DNA from: Rhodospirillaceae bacterium
GTDB taxonomy: Bacteria > Pseudomonadota > Alphaproteobacteria > Kiloniellales > DSM-21159
Assembly: GCA_029265995.1 (NCBI GenBank)
Contig: JAJUFM010000010.1
Location: forward strand, 1 to 43,011
Reading direction: 5' to 3'
DNA length: 43,011 nt
Shown here: in pieces, positions 1-9,662 of the stretch
How the letters are laid out: every line of letters begins with the position of its first letter
Numbering within the stretch: position 1 is the first letter of the stretch
Notes under the pieces: generated by a model
The model's database searches: none
Told to the model about the DNA's origin: nothing
The model's input: the letters and a program-made list of their open reading frames with translations, nothing else
Made by a program: the position numbers and the translations under genes

Positions 1-698
1 AGGCAGATCCAGAGCACCTCGCCCAGGCCCGCCCGCAGGGGCCGCCCCACCATGAAGAGGCCGATGGCGAAGAGCGCGCAGGGGCCCGCGGCGGCACCCA
101 GGATGTCCAGGAAGTTCTTGACCGGCTCCGGCAGGGGCTGCGCACTCGCGGCCCAGAGCAGGCCGGCAATGGCGGAGAGGAAAAGCGGGTTGCGCAGCAC
201 GGCGAGACCGGCCATCCGCAGCGGGCCGGGACCGCTGTCGTCTCGGGCGCGTCCAAGTTCCAGCACGACGATCGCGGCGATGATCACCAGTGTTCCGTGG
301 AGCGCAGTAGTGATGATGGCGGGCAAAAGGCCTTCCTGGCCGAAGGCCAGCATCAACAGGGGCACGCCCATGTAGCCGGTGTTCGAGAAGATGGCGGACA
401 TGCCGTGCAGCGTACTGAGCTCGATGCGGCCGCCTAGCAGGCCCCTGGCGATCAGCGCCGAGGGCAGGAGGACCAGCAAGAGCCCCAGCCCGTAGACCGC
501 AATGAAGTCCCAATGGAGGATGGCGCTCAGCGGGGTATCGGCGAGGGAGCCGAAGAAGAGCGCCGGCAATGCGGCATAGTAGACGAAGCCGTTGAGAGCG
601 CGGCTGGAGTCGAGTCCGAGGATGCCTGCCCGGCCGCTGATGTAGCCGGCGGCCATGATGGCGAAGACCGGCAGGACGACGTTCAGTATTGCTCCCAT
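1..698 (-). CDS. AEC family transporter (auxin efflux carrier type), 3' end cut by window
   Basis: About 232 codons are visible, from an ATG at 698 to the window edge, so the C-terminus is missing. The start reads MGAILNVVLPVFAIMAAGY, the usual opening of AEC permeases. Hydrophobic helices follow in a regular series, with a conserved-looking SAIFSNTGYMGVPLL stretch around residues 105-120, typical of this family's first repeat. AEC proteins are inner-membrane secondary transporters, usually of carboxylates or other small organic anions; the substrate cannot be read here. It lies 87 bases downstream of the RND pump gene on the same strand and may be the last gene of that operon or have its own promoter. 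The family call is firm; the substrate is unknown. Confidence 0.85.
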   Translation of the reverse strand, partial: MGAILNVVLPVFAIMAAGYISGRAGILGLDSSRALNGFVYYAALPALFFGSLADTPLSAILHWDFIAVYGLGLLLVLLPSALIARGLLGGRIELSTLHGMSAIFSNTGYMGVPLLMLAFGQEGLLPAIITTALHGTLVIIAAIVVLELGRARDDSGPGPLRMAGLAVLRNPLFLSAIAGLLWAASAQPLPEPVKNFLDILGAAAGPCALFAIGLFMVGRPLRAGLGEVLWIC

Positions 699-785
699 GG
701 CGCGGCAGACTGTCGCCACAATCGGCGGGTGTCCAGCGCGGATCGCGTTGAGCTGACACGCGCGCTAATCAAAACAATCGGGCCG

Positions 786-3700
786 CTACTCCGCAGCCTT
801 CGGCAGGTCCAAAGGAAGTTCCGGCTGATCGCTGCGCTTGCTGCGCCGACTGAATCGCCGTCGTAGCCAGGCGGCGAGGTTCGCACGGGCTAGGAGGGCG
901 CAGGGCGTCACGATCAGGGTCAGCACGGTGGCGAAGGCAAGCCCGAAGGCAATGGCCATGGCCAGCTGCTGCCACCACTGGGTTGAAGGCGCGCCGAACT
1001 GTACGCTGCGGCCGAGCAAGTCCACGTTCATGCCGAGCGCCATCGGCATGAGGCCAAGGATCGTGGTGATGGTGGTCAGCATAACGGGGCGCAAACGCTG
1101 GGCGCCCGTGCGCAGCAGCGCCTCGTGCAGGTCCATCTTCTCCTGCTTCAGCCGATCGAAGGTGTCGATCAGCACGATGTTGTTGTTCACGACGATGCCG
1201 GCCAGCGCGATCACGCCAATGCCGCTCATGACGATGCCGAACGGCTGGTTGGTGATGAGCAGGCCAAGCATCACGCCGATGGTGGAAAGGACGACGGCCG
1301 AGAGCACCAGGGCGGCGTTGTAGAAGGAATTGAACTGCGTCACCAAAATGATCGCCATCAGAAAGAGCGCGATCACAAAAGCCTTGCCAAGAAAGTCTGC
1401 AGCCGCGCGCTGCTCCTCGTCCTCGCCGCGGAAGGAAACTCTGACCGCCGGGTTGAGGTCGAGACTGCCGATCTCCTGCCGCAGTTCCCGCACTTTATCG
1501 TCGGGCAGCAGCCCGGGGGCGACATCGCTGCGGATCGTCATGGTCCGCATGCCGTCCACGCGACGTAGCAGGGAGGTCTGCGGCACAGGCTGCAGGCTGA
1601 CGAAGTTCGCGATGGGGACATTGCCGCGGTCGGTCTGCACCCGGATGCGCTGCAGATGCGTACTGTTCCGGAACTCCTTGGGCAAGCGCACCACGATGTC
1701 GATCTCTTCTTCCGTGGTGTCCGGGCGGTAGTTGCCGATCTCCATTCCCCAGGTCGCCATCTGGACATAGGAGCCGATCAGTTGGACGTCGGCGCCGAAC
1801 TTGGCTGCCTGAGCCCGATCCACCTGCATTTCCCACTCGAGTCCGGGAACCGGTCGTCCTTCTTCCAGGTCGACAAAACCGCCTACCCGATCCATCACCT
1901 CGAGGATCTGGTCGATCGTCGGTTCGAGAAGACTGGGATCGGACGAACTCAATTGGATCTGGATCGGTTTGCCTACCGGCGGCCCAGCCTCCTGTTCGCG
2001 CAGCTCGATGGTGGTGCCGGCAAGATGCGCCGAGCGTTCCCGGATCTCGTTGAGGATCTCCTGTGCCGGCCGGCGCGCGAACCAGTCGACGAACTCCAAC
2101 TGTATGATGCCGACCAGATCTTCCGGCTCTTCGTCATTTTCACGGCCGGAGCTCGCGACGGAGCGAGCATAGATGGAGTGGAATTCTCCGCGCTCTGCCT
2201 GAAGATCAAGAACCTCCTGCTCCACCTCCCGCACCAGGGCGTCGCGTTCGTGAATGGAGAGGTTGCCGCGACCGTGTACCCAAAGAGATACATTCTCGGG
2301 CTCCACAGCGGGGAAGAACTCGACGCCTCGACCAAAGGTCACGTAGGCACCTTGAACAACTATCAGCAGAGCGAGCGAGGCCAGTAGAATTTTGCCGGGA
2401 TGCCGCAAGGCCACGTTCAATAGCTGTAGGTAGCGGCCGGTTATGCCCTTTACCTGGCGGAGATCTCCTTCCTCCCCGGCGGAAAGCGCACGCATGCGTT
2501 CCGGATCTACGGGCGCACCGGACTTTCCGATCAGGCCACCCAGGGCCGGTACGAACACCAGAGCCATCAGCAGCGAGGCGGTGAGGGTGGAGACCAGAGT
2601 GATGGGCAGGAACTTCATGAACTCGCCCACCACGCCCGGCCAGAAGAGAAGCGGCAGAAAGGCCGCGAGGGTGGTCGCCGTCGCCGAAATTACCGGCCAG
2701 GCCATCCGATTGGCAGCCAGTGCATAGGCCTGGTGTCGCGGCAGGCCCTCCAACAGCTTCCGGTCGGCGTATTCAGTGACGATGATGGCGCCATCGACCA
2801 GCATGCCGACGGCCAGGATCAGGCTGAAGAGCACCACCATGTTGACGGTAAGGCCAAAGATCATCAGCGCCAGGATGCCGGTGAGGAAGGCGCCGGGGAT
2901 GGCGACCCCTACCAGCGCTGCCGAGCGCAGCCCAAGGGCGGCGACGATCACGATCATCACCAGCAGGATCGCGCTCAGCACGTTGTTCTGCAGGTCCGAC
3001 AGCATGGTGGCGATGGTCGTCGACTTGTCCTGGCTGAAGCTGACGTTCATCCCGTCGGACCAGGCGGCGCTTTCCCGCAAAACAAGCGCCTTCACCTGCT
3101 CGATCGTCTCGATGATGTTGGCGCCGGTGCGCTTGGAGATCTCGAGGGTCAGGGCCGGCTGGCCGTTGACCCGAGCCATGTCTTCCGGATCCTTGAAGGT
3201 GGCGTTGAGCCGGCCGACATCGCGAAAGCGGATGACCGTATCGCCAGAGACCTTCACCGGCATGTCGAGAATGTCGTTCAGATTCTCGAAGAGCCCCGGC
3301 ACCTTCACCGGAAAGCGCCCGCGCCCGGTATCCATCTCGCCGGCTGCCACGACCTGGTTGTTGCGGCGCACCGAGTCCAAGATTGCGGTGGCGTCGAGGT
3401 TGTAGCTTTCCAGCGCCAGAGGATCGACGATCAGCTCGACCAGCTCGTCGCGGTCGCCCCCGATTTCGGCCTCCAGCACGTTGGGGATGCCTTCGATCTT
3501 GTCCTGCAGATCGCGGGCCACCTGCAGCAGGGTTCGCTCGGGAACGGCGCCGCCAAGGGTGACCACAAGCACGGGGAAGAGGCTGAGGTTCACCTCGTGA
3601 ACCCGCGGTTCCTCAGCGTCCGCCGGCAGTTCCGCCTTGGCGATATCGACCTGCTCGCGAACGTCCGTCAGCGCCTTGGAGATGTCATAGCCCGCTTCGA

Positions 3701-3986
3701 ACTCGACCAGAACCATGCCGCCGCCCATAAAGGCGGTCGAGCGCATCTCCTTCTTCCCCTCGACCGAGGAAAGTTCCTGTTCAACCGGCTTGATGAGCAG
3801 GCGTTCGGCGTCCTCCGGGGAGATGCCCTGCTGGATCAGGGAGACATAGACGTAGGGGATGTTAACGTCTGGCTCTGCCTCCTTGGGGATCGTGACGTAG
3901 GCATAGGCACCGGCAATCAGGAGCAGGAGCAGCGTCGCGAGAACGGTTCGCGTGTGGCTGAGTATCGCGTCGATCAGCCGGCTCAC
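786..3986 (-). CDS. Efflux RND transporter permease subunit (AcrB/HAE-like)
   Basis: A protein of 1066 residues, full length for an RND pump. It has an N-terminal membrane helix (residues 12-32), a large periplasmic loop, a block of helices around 340-500, a second large loop and a final helix block around 870-1045. RND pumps use the proton gradient to drive substrates out through a trimer coupled to a membrane fusion protein. In helix 4 the usual paired aspartates (VDDA in AcrB) read VDGA (D398-G399), and in helix 10 the AcrB lysine position reads NNN (934-936). Both variants are known in other RND branches, so the pump is probably active but is not a close AcrB relative. The GTG start overlaps the stop of the fusion-protein gene (GTGA), showing translational coupling. 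No outer-membrane channel gene is nearby. Confidence 0.93.
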   Translation of the reverse strand: MSRLIDAILSHTRTVLATLLLLLIAGAYAYVTIPKEAEPDVNIPYVYVSLIQQGISPEDAERLLIKPVEQELSSVEGKKEMRSTAFMGGGMVLVEFEAGYDISKALTDVREQVDIAKAELPADAEEPRVHEVNLSLFPVLVVTLGGAVPERTLLQVARDLQDKIEGIPNVLEAEIGGDRDELVELIVDPLALESYNLDATAILDSVRRNNQVVAAGEMDTGRGRFPVKVPGLFENLNDILDMPVKVSGDTVIRFRDVGRLNATFKDPEDMARVNGQPALTLEISKRTGANIIETIEQVKALVLRESAAWSDGMNVSFSQDKSTTIATMLSDLQNNVLSAILLVMIVIVAALGLRSAALVGVAIPGAFLTGILALMIFGLTVNMVVLFSLILAVGMLVDGAIIVTEYADRKLLEGLPRHQAYALAANRMAWPVISATATTLAAFLPLLFWPGVVGEFMKFLPITLVSTLTASLLMALVFVPALGGLIGKSGAPVDPERMRALSAGEEGDLRQVKGITGRYLQLLNVALRHPGKILLASLALLIVVQGAYVTFGRGVEFFPAVEPENVSLWVHGRGNLSIHERDALVREVEQEVLDLQAERGEFHSIYARSVASSGRENDEEPEDLVGIIQLEFVDWFARRPAQEILNEIRERSAHLAGTTIELREQEAGPPVGKPIQIQLSSSDPSLLEPTIDQILEVMDRVGGFVDLEEGRPVPGLEWEMQVDRAQAAKFGADVQLIGSYVQMATWGMEIGNYRPDTTEEEIDIVVRLPKEFRNSTHLQRIRVQTDRGNVPIANFVSLQPVPQTSLLRRVDGMRTMTIRSDVAPGLLPDDKVRELRQEIGSLDLNPAVRVSFRGEDEEQRAAADFLGKAFVIALFLMAIILVTQFNSFYNAALVLSAVVLSTIGVMLGLLITNQPFGIVMSGIGVIALAGIVVNNNIVLIDTFDRLKQEKMDLHEALLRTGAQRLRPVMLTTITTILGLMPMALGMNVDLLGRSVQFGAPSTQWWQQLAMAIAFGLAFATVLTLIVTPCALLARANLAAWLRRRFSRRSKRSDQPELPLDLPKAAE

Positions 3987-5098
3987 GATCCAGTCCCTTC
4001 GCCGCGGTCGGCAATTTCCGCCTCATCGACGGCCGTTACTGCCTGCCCATCCTGAACGTACTGCTGCCCGACCGTAATCAGCTGAACCTCCTCCGGCAGG
4101 CCGCCAACCCAGACGCCCTCCGGCAGCTGCTCAAGGATTTTGACAGGATGAAACTCCACCACCCCCTCGTCATTCACGGCGCGCACCCCTACCGGCCCTT
4201 CGTCGGACAGAACGAGAATGGCAGGTGAGACCAGGTGGGCCTGAACCTCCCTGAGCGGCAGGCGCAGAGTGGCGGTCATTCCCGCCTTCAAACTGCTGTC
4301 CCCATTGGGAACAGCCACTTCCACGCGAAAGGTGCGGGTATCGGGATCTGCCGTGCGCGCGATGAAGCGAATTGCGCCTTCGCGCTCTTCACCGCTGGCA
4401 AGGATCACGTGTCCCGGCGATCCCAGTTCCAGTTCACCTACATCCCGTTCGTTGACCGTCGCGATGGCGATCAAAGGATCAAGATCGACGAGGCGTCCGA
4501 CGGGATCGCCTACCTGCAGCAAATCGCCGAGTTCGACAGGTCGCTCCTCCAAGATCCCGCCAAAGGGCGCCCTGATGCTTAGCTGTGCCTGTGCCAGCTC
4601 TGCCCGGCGCAAGGCAGCCTGCGCTTGTTCGAGCTGCGCGCGGGTCGCGGCATGCTGTGTTTCCGGTGCGTGACCGCGTTCCCGCAGTTGTGCCGCAGCG
4701 TTGTACTCGAGCTCCCGCGAGGCGACGAGAGCGCGCGCTTCGGCGACGGCGGCGGTGCGGTCGCGATCTTCGAGCTGCGCAATCAGCGTACCTTCCTCTA
4801 CCCGCTCTCCCTTGGAGACCGGGAGTTCAATGACCATCCCGGGCTGTTCGCTGCGAAGCTGCACTTCGCGGTCCGCCTCGGTGCGACCGTTGATAACCAG
4901 TTCGATCACGTGAGGCTCTGCGCGCTGGGTGCGTACTCTTACTTCCGGCCGGCGATCGGCAGCCTCCAGCCGCGCCGCCTCCTTCTGCATTTGCGGCCCG
5001 CCGGAATCACCCAGCAGGGCTCCGGAAAACACCCAAAGGATCGCCCCGACACCGATCAGCAGGGCGATGAAATACGAGCGATTCTTGCGAGGTTTCAC
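3983..5098 (-). CDS. Efflux RND transporter periplasmic adaptor (membrane fusion) subunit
   Basis: A protein of 371 residues starting at GTG 5098, with a GGAG nine bases upstream. An N-terminal membrane anchor (about residues 9-29) precedes a lipoyl-like half (RSEQPGMVIELPVSKGERV), an alpha-helical hairpin rich in Ala, Gln and Arg (about 112-172), the second lipoyl half (IRAPFGGILEERPVELGDLL) and beta-barrel and membrane-proximal domains. This is the standard order of HlyD/AcrA-type adaptors, which join the inner-membrane pump to an outer-membrane channel. The stop codon overlaps the GTG of the pump gene, so the two are made together. The gene lies 23 bases after padR on the same strand, which suggests control by that repressor. 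Confidence 0.92.
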   Translation of the reverse strand: MKPRKNRSYFIALLIGVGAILWVFSGALLGDSGGPQMQKEAARLEAADRRPEVRVRTQRAEPHVIELVINGRTEADREVQLRSEQPGMVIELPVSKGERVEEGTLIAQLEDRDRTAAVAEARALVASRELEYNAAAQLRERGHAPETQHAATRAQLEQAQAALRRAELAQAQLSIRAPFGGILEERPVELGDLLQVGDPVGRLVDLDPLIAIATVNERDVGELELGSPGHVILASGEEREGAIRFIARTADPDTRTFRVEVAVPNGDSSLKAGMTATLRLPLREVQAHLVSPAILVLSDEGPVGVRAVNDEGVVEFHPVKILEQLPEGVWVGGLPEEVQLITVGQQYVQDGQAVTAVDEAEIADRGEGTGS

Positions 5099-5121
5099 TG
5101 AGATCTGCTCCGCTGCTACGG

Positions 5122-5676
5122 CTATTCCGCCGCGCGGTCATGCGGTTCCTGGACTGGGCCCTGAAGTTCGGCCGCAAGGCGCGGCCGGTTCTGCCGGAGG
5201 TAGTCGAGGCAGCTCCGGTAGTAGGCAAGGCCAAGTCCGTGGAGGAAGGCCCCGCTGGGGGATGTGATTGAAGGCTCGCAGTCCTCCATCCAGGCCAGCT
5301 TGCCCTCCAGCTCGGCGATGCGCGCGTCGATGATGGACAGGAGCAGTGGTGGAGGCAGCAGATCTCCATAGAGCAGGGTAAAGAGGAAGTCGGACCGCAG
5401 GCGATCTGGCTGTGGCGGCTGCCCGAGAGCTGCAATCAAACGCTCTCGACCCAGCGGGGTCAGGGAAAAGATCTTCTTTGCCGGTCTTCGATCTTCCACG
5501 AGCGGTTCTGCCGAAACCGCCCCCTCTTCGGCAAGACGCCTCAAGGCCGGATAAATCGACCCAAAGCTCGTGTCCTGGAAGAGCGCGTGCGGCGGCTGTT
5601 CGAGCCGCTTCTTGATTTCATAGCCGCTCGCCGGTCCACGAGACAGAACGGCCAGGCAAAGGATCTTGGCATCCAT
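5122..5676 (-). CDS. PadR family transcriptional regulator
   Basis: A protein of 184 residues beginning MDAKILCLAVLSRGPASGYE, the canonical opening of the PadR winged-helix domain (residues 1-80). The wing region reads PAKKIFSLTPLGRERL. The C-terminal half (about 90-175) is helical, as in PadR proteins with a long dimerisation domain (Vir_act_alpha_C type). PadR proteins are usually repressors released by small aromatic or toxic compounds and often control a transporter next door. Here the gene is first in an apparent operon with an RND adaptor and pump. A perfect inverted repeat 44 bases upstream of the start is a good candidate operator for autoregulation. The inducing molecule is unknown. 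Confidence 0.92.
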   Translation of the reverse strand: MDAKILCLAVLSRGPASGYEIKKRLEQPPHALFQDTSFGSIYPALRRLAEEGAVSAEPLVEDRRPAKKIFSLTPLGRERLIAALGQPPQPDRLRSDFLFTLLYGDLLPPPLLLSIIDARIAELEGKLAWMEDCEPSITSPSGAFLHGLGLAYYRSCLDYLRQNRPRLAAELQGPVQEPHDRAAE

Positions 5677-5719
5677 GGATGGCTGCCTCCGTGCCGCAGT
5701 TCATCAGTGAGGCAGCATA

Positions 5720-5736
5720 TATATCGATCCGATATA
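5720..5736. promoter_or_regulatory. Candidate PadR operator palindrome
   Basis: The sequence TATATCG-ATC-CGATATA is a perfect 7-base inverted repeat around a 3-base spacer, 44-60 bases upstream of the padR start. PadR regulators bind AT-rich inverted repeats and usually repress their own gene. Position and symmetry fit an operator for the padR-adaptor-pump operon. This is inferred from sequence only. Confidence 0.6.
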
Positions 5737-5810
5737 AGATTCGAGTTCGCAGTTGCGCCACTTTGGGCAAAAATCTTGCGTAGCGATTTGTTCCGCCAGG
5801 CCTTTGAAAG

Positions 5811-6605
5811 CTACTTGTCCTGGTTCGCGGGCGAGGGCTTCAAGGCTTGACCGATCAGGTTCATCAAGTCGCCCGGAATGGGGAAAACGATGGTGTTTGA
5901 CCGCTCGTTGGCAATGGAGTAGAGGGCCGAGAAGTAGCGAAGAGTCATGGCTTCGGGATGATCGGCCAGCTGCTCGGCCGCCTCTACCAGCTTTGCCGCG
6001 GCCTGCTCCTCACCTTCTGCATCAATGATGCGGGCGCGACGATTACGCTCGGCTTCGGCCTGGCGGGCGATGGCGCGCACCATCGACTCATCGATGTCCA
6101 CGTGCTTGATCTCGACGTTGGCGACCTTCACGCCCCAGGCATCGGTCTGCTGATCGAGAATTTCCTGAATATCGTTATTGAGCTTGTCGCGCTCCGCCAG
6201 CATGTCGTCCAGTTCATGCTTGCCAAGGACCGAGCGTAGGGTGGTTTGAGCAAGCTCGCTGGTGGCCTGGAGATAGTTTTCCACCTGAATGGTGGCGCGA
6301 TCGGCCTCGATGACGCGGGCGTAGATCACCGCGTTCACCTTCACGGATACGTTATCCCGGCTGATCACGTCTTGGCTTGGGACGTCGATGACCACGACGC
6401 GCATGTCGACCCGGACCATCTGCTGGATGTAGGGGATCAGCAGGATCAGACCCGGGCCGCGGACACCCGTGTAGCGCCCGAGCGTGAAGACCACTGCCCG
6501 CTCGTACTCCCTCAGCACCTTGATCGCTGAGGAAAGAAAGAGGATCAGCAGGACAGCGATCGCGATGTAGGTAAAGATATCGAAGGGAATTTGCATGATC
6601 CTCAC
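5811..6605 (-). CDS. Slipin family protein (stomatin/prohibitin-like, SPFH domain)
   Basis: A protein of 264 residues with one N-terminal membrane helix (about 10-27) followed by an SPFH domain. Typical stretches are [21 protein letters not shown], the [15 protein letters not shown] segment and the oligomerisation segment ending in a helix rich in Ala, Glu and Arg (about 185-230). Slipins form membrane-associated rings and organise or regulate membrane proteases. In many bacteria and archaea the gene sits directly after nfeD, as here, where the two frames overlap. The GTG at 6605 overlaps the NfeD stop and has AGGA seven bases upstream; an ATG at 6596 is an alternative start. The partner is most likely the NfeD serine protease encoded just upstream. 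Confidence 0.93.
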   Translation of the reverse strand: MRIMQIPFDIFTYIAIAVLLILFLSSAIKVLREYERAVVFTLGRYTGVRGPGLILLIPYIQQMVRVDMRVVVIDVPSQDVISRDNVSVKVNAVIYARVIEADRATIQVENYLQATSELAQTTLRSVLGKHELDDMLAERDKLNNDIQEILDQQTDAWGVKVANVEIKHVDIDESMVRAIARQAEAERNRRARIIDAEGEEQAAAKLVEAAEQLADHPEAMTLRYFSALYSIANERSNTIVFPIPGDLMNLIGQALKPSPANQDK

Positions 6606-8038
6606 TCTTCTTCCTGAAATGTCGGCGCGGCATGGGGTGTTACCTCAAGAACCAGACCCTGCAGATCGGTCACTCTGACTGATCTGCCGGGCTGGAAAGA
6701 CTGGTCGCCGCGCGCTTGCCAGACTTCTCCCTGCACACGGACCCGACCGCTCGTCCCTTTCCACTCGACGACCTTCCCCGTGCTGCCGATCAACTCCTCT
6801 CGGCCCGCCCGGACGGGGCGGCGAAGAGAACGGGAGAAGAGGCGCAGGACCACCGCCAGCAAAAGGAGCGACAGGCCCGTCATGATGCCGATGGTCCACC
6901 AGGAAAGCTCGAAGCCCGGTGCGTCAGCTTCATCGAAGAGCATTGCTGCCCCAAGCGCGAAAGCAATGGCGCCGCCAATGCCCAGAACGCCGATGGAAGG
7001 AACCAGTGCCTCCGCGGTCATCAGGCCCACCCCCAGGAGCAACAAGGCAAGTCCGGCGTAATCGAGCGGCAGGATCGAAAGGGAAAAGAGAGCCAGCAGC
7101 AGGCTGATGGCGCCGACGGTTCCTGGGTAGAGCGCGCCCGGATTGGAGAACTCGAAGATCAGGCCGTAGATCCCAATCATCATCAAAACCAGCGCGAGAT
7201 TGGGATTGCTGATGATGGCAAGGAAGCGGGCGCGCCAATCGGGATCGCGCGTCACGATCTCCATGTTCTCGGTGGAGAGGATGACCTCCCGGCCGCGCTC
7301 CATGACGAGGCTGCGTCCCGTTACGGCAGCGAGCAGCTCTTCCAGATCGCCGGCGACCACATCGATCACCTGCTCCCGCTCCGCTTCTGCCGCAGAGAGG
7401 CTCGCGGCCTGCCGCACCGCCTTCTCTGCCCAGTCGGCGTTGCGGCCGTGTAGCTCGGCGAGTGCGCGGATGTAGGCAACTGCATCCTCAACCATCTTGG
7501 CGGACATGGGGTCGGAGTCGGCGCGCCCCTCTTGCGCCTCCCTATCGGGTTCCTCTGCTTCAGTTGCGGAAGTATCCAGATCTCCCGCTCTGGCGCCCAC
7601 CCGGACCGGTGTGGCTGCACCGAGAGTGGTGCCAGGTGCCATGACGGCCAGATGGCTTGCATAGAGGATGTAGGTGCCGGCGCTGGCAGCGCGCGCACCG
7701 CGCGGCCAGACCCAGGTTGCGACTGGAATGGGGGAGGCCAGAATTGCCTGGATCATCTGGCGCATCGAGGAGTCCAGGCCGCCCGGGGTATCCAGGCGCA
7801 GGATCAGCAAATCATGCTCCTCTTCTGCTGCTTCCTGCAGGCCGCGGAGCAGATAGTCCGCGCTGGCTGGCCCGATCGCGCCTTCCCAGGTGAGGAGCAG
7901 AGCCGTGGGAGCTTCCTCACTCTGTTGGGAGCTTTCCTGCCCATGACCGGGAAGGGTCAGGGCGACCGTCGCAAGCGTAAGCAGCAGGAAGCAGAGCAGT
8001 CTCCTCGCCGTTCTCAAACTGCCCTTGGCCTGCTGCAT
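6602..8038 (-). CDS. NfeD family protein, long form with ClpP-like serine protease domain
   Basis: A protein of 478 residues. A signal peptide (about residues 1-33) leads to a ClpP/crotonase-fold protease domain (about 45-245). The nucleophile is probably the serine in [10 protein letters not shown], and the general-base lysine is probably in [14 protein letters not shown], as in the Pyrococcus 1510-N protease. Several membrane helices follow (about 280-405), ending in a soluble OB-fold NfeD domain that begins near GSTGKVVEW. The family cleaves stomatin-type partners or membrane proteins and acts in membrane quality control. The slipin gene overlaps its 3' end, the classic nfeD-slipin arrangement. 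All expected parts are present, so this is the full-length type and not the short NfeD1b form. Confidence 0.92.
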   Translation of the reverse strand: MQQAKGSLRTARRLLCFLLLTLATVALTLPGHGQESSQQSEEAPTALLLTWEGAIGPASADYLLRGLQEAAEEEHDLLILRLDTPGGLDSSMRQMIQAILASPIPVATWVWPRGARAASAGTYILYASHLAVMAPGTTLGAATPVRVGARAGDLDTSATEAEEPDREAQEGRADSDPMSAKMVEDAVAYIRALAELHGRNADWAEKAVRQAASLSAAEAEREQVIDVVAGDLEELLAAVTGRSLVMERGREVILSTENMEIVTRDPDWRARFLAIISNPNLALVLMMIGIYGLIFEFSNPGALYPGTVGAISLLLALFSLSILPLDYAGLALLLLGVGLMTAEALVPSIGVLGIGGAIAFALGAAMLFDEADAPGFELSWWTIGIMTGLSLLLLAVVLRLFSRSLRRPVRAGREELIGSTGKVVEWKGTSGRVRVQGEVWQARGDQSFQPGRSVRVTDLQGLVLEVTPHAAPTFQEEE

Positions 8039-8169
8039 GTGCCTGATGCCTCTGCCGGTTCAAGAGCGGGTTGCCCTCATGCGCGTTCGCGAGCTTCAGA
8101 AGCGGCCGGAAGACTTTCTGAAAGGGCTCACGAGAGCATAGTAGAAAATTATGAACTCCAGGCGGTACT

Positions 8170-9480
8170 TCAAAGGGTTCCGGCCGTCGCGCGCTGCTCC
8201 TTGACGCTGCACAGCACAAGAAAACCGAAAAGAAAAAAGATGACGATCGACGCCATGCCGGCGCGCTGGCTGTCGAAGAGGCCGGTCACGAAAGCCAGAA
8301 CGGCCGGTCCGAGAAAGGCAATGGCCTTGCCAGAGAGGGCATAGAGGCCGAACATTTCGGCTTCCAGTCCTTCCGGCGCCAGTTCCGCCATGAGCGCCCG
8401 GCTCGCCGCTTGCGCCGGGCCGAAAAAGATCCCGAGGAGCAACCCGAAGACCCAGAACCAGAAGAGAGAGTGCAGCAGCACCAGAATGATGCCGATGCTC
8501 ATCATCGCGAGAAGCGAGATCTGCACCGTGCGCTTGCTGCCGATGATGTCGTTGATCCAGGCGAAGGCAAAGGCGCCGAGGCCGGCGGTGACGTTTAGCC
8601 CGATGCCGAAGAGAACGATCTGGTCGAAAGTCATGCCGAAGGTGCCGGCGGCATAGATGGCGCCGAAGGCAAAGACGGTGTTGAGGCCGTCGTTGTAGAG
8701 CAGGCGGGCGAGCAGGAACCGCGCGACGTTGCCATAATGGCGCAGGTTGCGCGCCGTCTCGAAGAGCTGGCGCAGCCCCTTACCGACAGCCTTCTTCAGG
8801 GGCAGGCCGGTGCTTTTTCGGTCTGGGACGAAAAGGAAGAGTGGCAGGCCGAAGACGAGCCACCAGCCCGCCACCAGGAGCGTGGAAACGCGGATGTGCT
8901 CCGCTCCATCCTTGTCCAAACCGAACAGTGGCTCTTCCGGCTGGACAAAGGAGAAGAGGATCAGCAGCAAGAGGACCAGGCCGCCGGCATAGCCTGACGC
9001 CCACCCCCAGCCGGACAGGCGGCCGATGCGCCCGGGGGGCGCCACGTCGGTCAGCATGGCGTTGTAGAAGACGAGCGTCAGTTCGTAGGTCGTTGCGGCA
9101 ATGCCAAAGCAGACCAACGCCCATAGCACGTAGTCCGGTGAAGGTTGGGTAAACCAGAGCAGGGCACAGGCCGCCATGCTGAGACCGGAAAAGGTGGCGA
9201 GCCACGGTTTGCGCCGTCCACCTTGATCAGCAATCGCGCCGAAGATCGGGCTCAGGATCACGATGCAGATACCGGCGAGTGAAAGCGTGTAGCCCCATTG
9301 CGCCGTGCCTTCGACCTGACTGGTCGCTACCGCCTGGGTAAAGAAGGTCGCGAAGATGAAGGTCTCGATGATCGTCGGAAAGCCTTGATTCGCCCAGTCG
9401 TAGAGGCACCAGGCTCCCTGGGCTCGACGGCTGCTTCCCCGCCTCTCTCTTGCCGCAGGTAGGTCGGTCGCTTCGGCCAT
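8170..9480 (-). CDS. MFS transporter, UMF1 (Atg22-like) family
   Basis: A protein of 436 residues starting MAEATDLPAARERRG, with AAGGGA six bases before the ATG. The segment WCLYDWANQGFPTIIETFIF near residue 25 is the hallmark opening of the UMF1/Atg22-like branch of the major facilitator superfamily. About twelve hydrophobic helices follow, with a charged central loop (about residues 205-240). Yeast Atg22 exports amino acids from the vacuole, but the substrates of bacterial members are mostly unknown. It stands 131 bases upstream of nfeD's neighbourhood on the same strand and shares no obvious function with it. The family call is firm; the substrate is not known. Confidence 0.9.
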   Translation of the reverse strand: MAEATDLPAARERRGSSRRAQGAWCLYDWANQGFPTIIETFIFATFFTQAVATSQVEGTAQWGYTLSLAGICIVILSPIFGAIADQGGRRKPWLATFSGLSMAACALLWFTQPSPDYVLWALVCFGIAATTYELTLVFYNAMLTDVAPPGRIGRLSGWGWASGYAGGLVLLLLILFSFVQPEEPLFGLDKDGAEHIRVSTLLVAGWWLVFGLPLFLFVPDRKSTGLPLKKAVGKGLRQLFETARNLRHYGNVARFLLARLLYNDGLNTVFAFGAIYAAGTFGMTFDQIVLFGIGLNVTAGLGAFAFAWINDIIGSKRTVQISLLAMMSIGIILVLLHSLFWFWVFGLLLGIFFGPAQAASRALMAELAPEGLEAEMFGLYALSGKAIAFLGPAVLAFVTGLFDSQRAGMASIVIFFLFGFLVLCSVKEQRATAGTL

Positions 9481-9662
9481 GGCAATCCCTTCGTTGTGCC
9501 GCGAGGAGCTCCCGCGGCGCGCGATAACGAAGCGTCCTTATCCGCTGAATGGTGTCCGGGGGACAAGCGGCGTGGGCTTCCGTCGCTCGCTTTCGGCGCT
9601 TGGGATGCATCCCAATGCACCCCTTCAAGCCTCGGCGGGTGAGCCATATCTTCACGGAGATC

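Noticed and set aside
2733-4055. Long plus-strand open frame of 440 codons opposite the RND pump gene.
   Set aside because: Its translation is rich in Asp, His, Gln and Arg without any domain pattern, as expected for the complement of a GC-rich membrane-protein gene; the minus strand encodes a clear RND permease.
8095-8122. Inverted repeat TTCAGAA/TTCTGAA between the MFS and nfeD genes.
   Set aside because: It could be a weak hairpin after the MFS gene or an operator for nfeD; there is no T-run and no known site pattern, so I do not list it as a feature.
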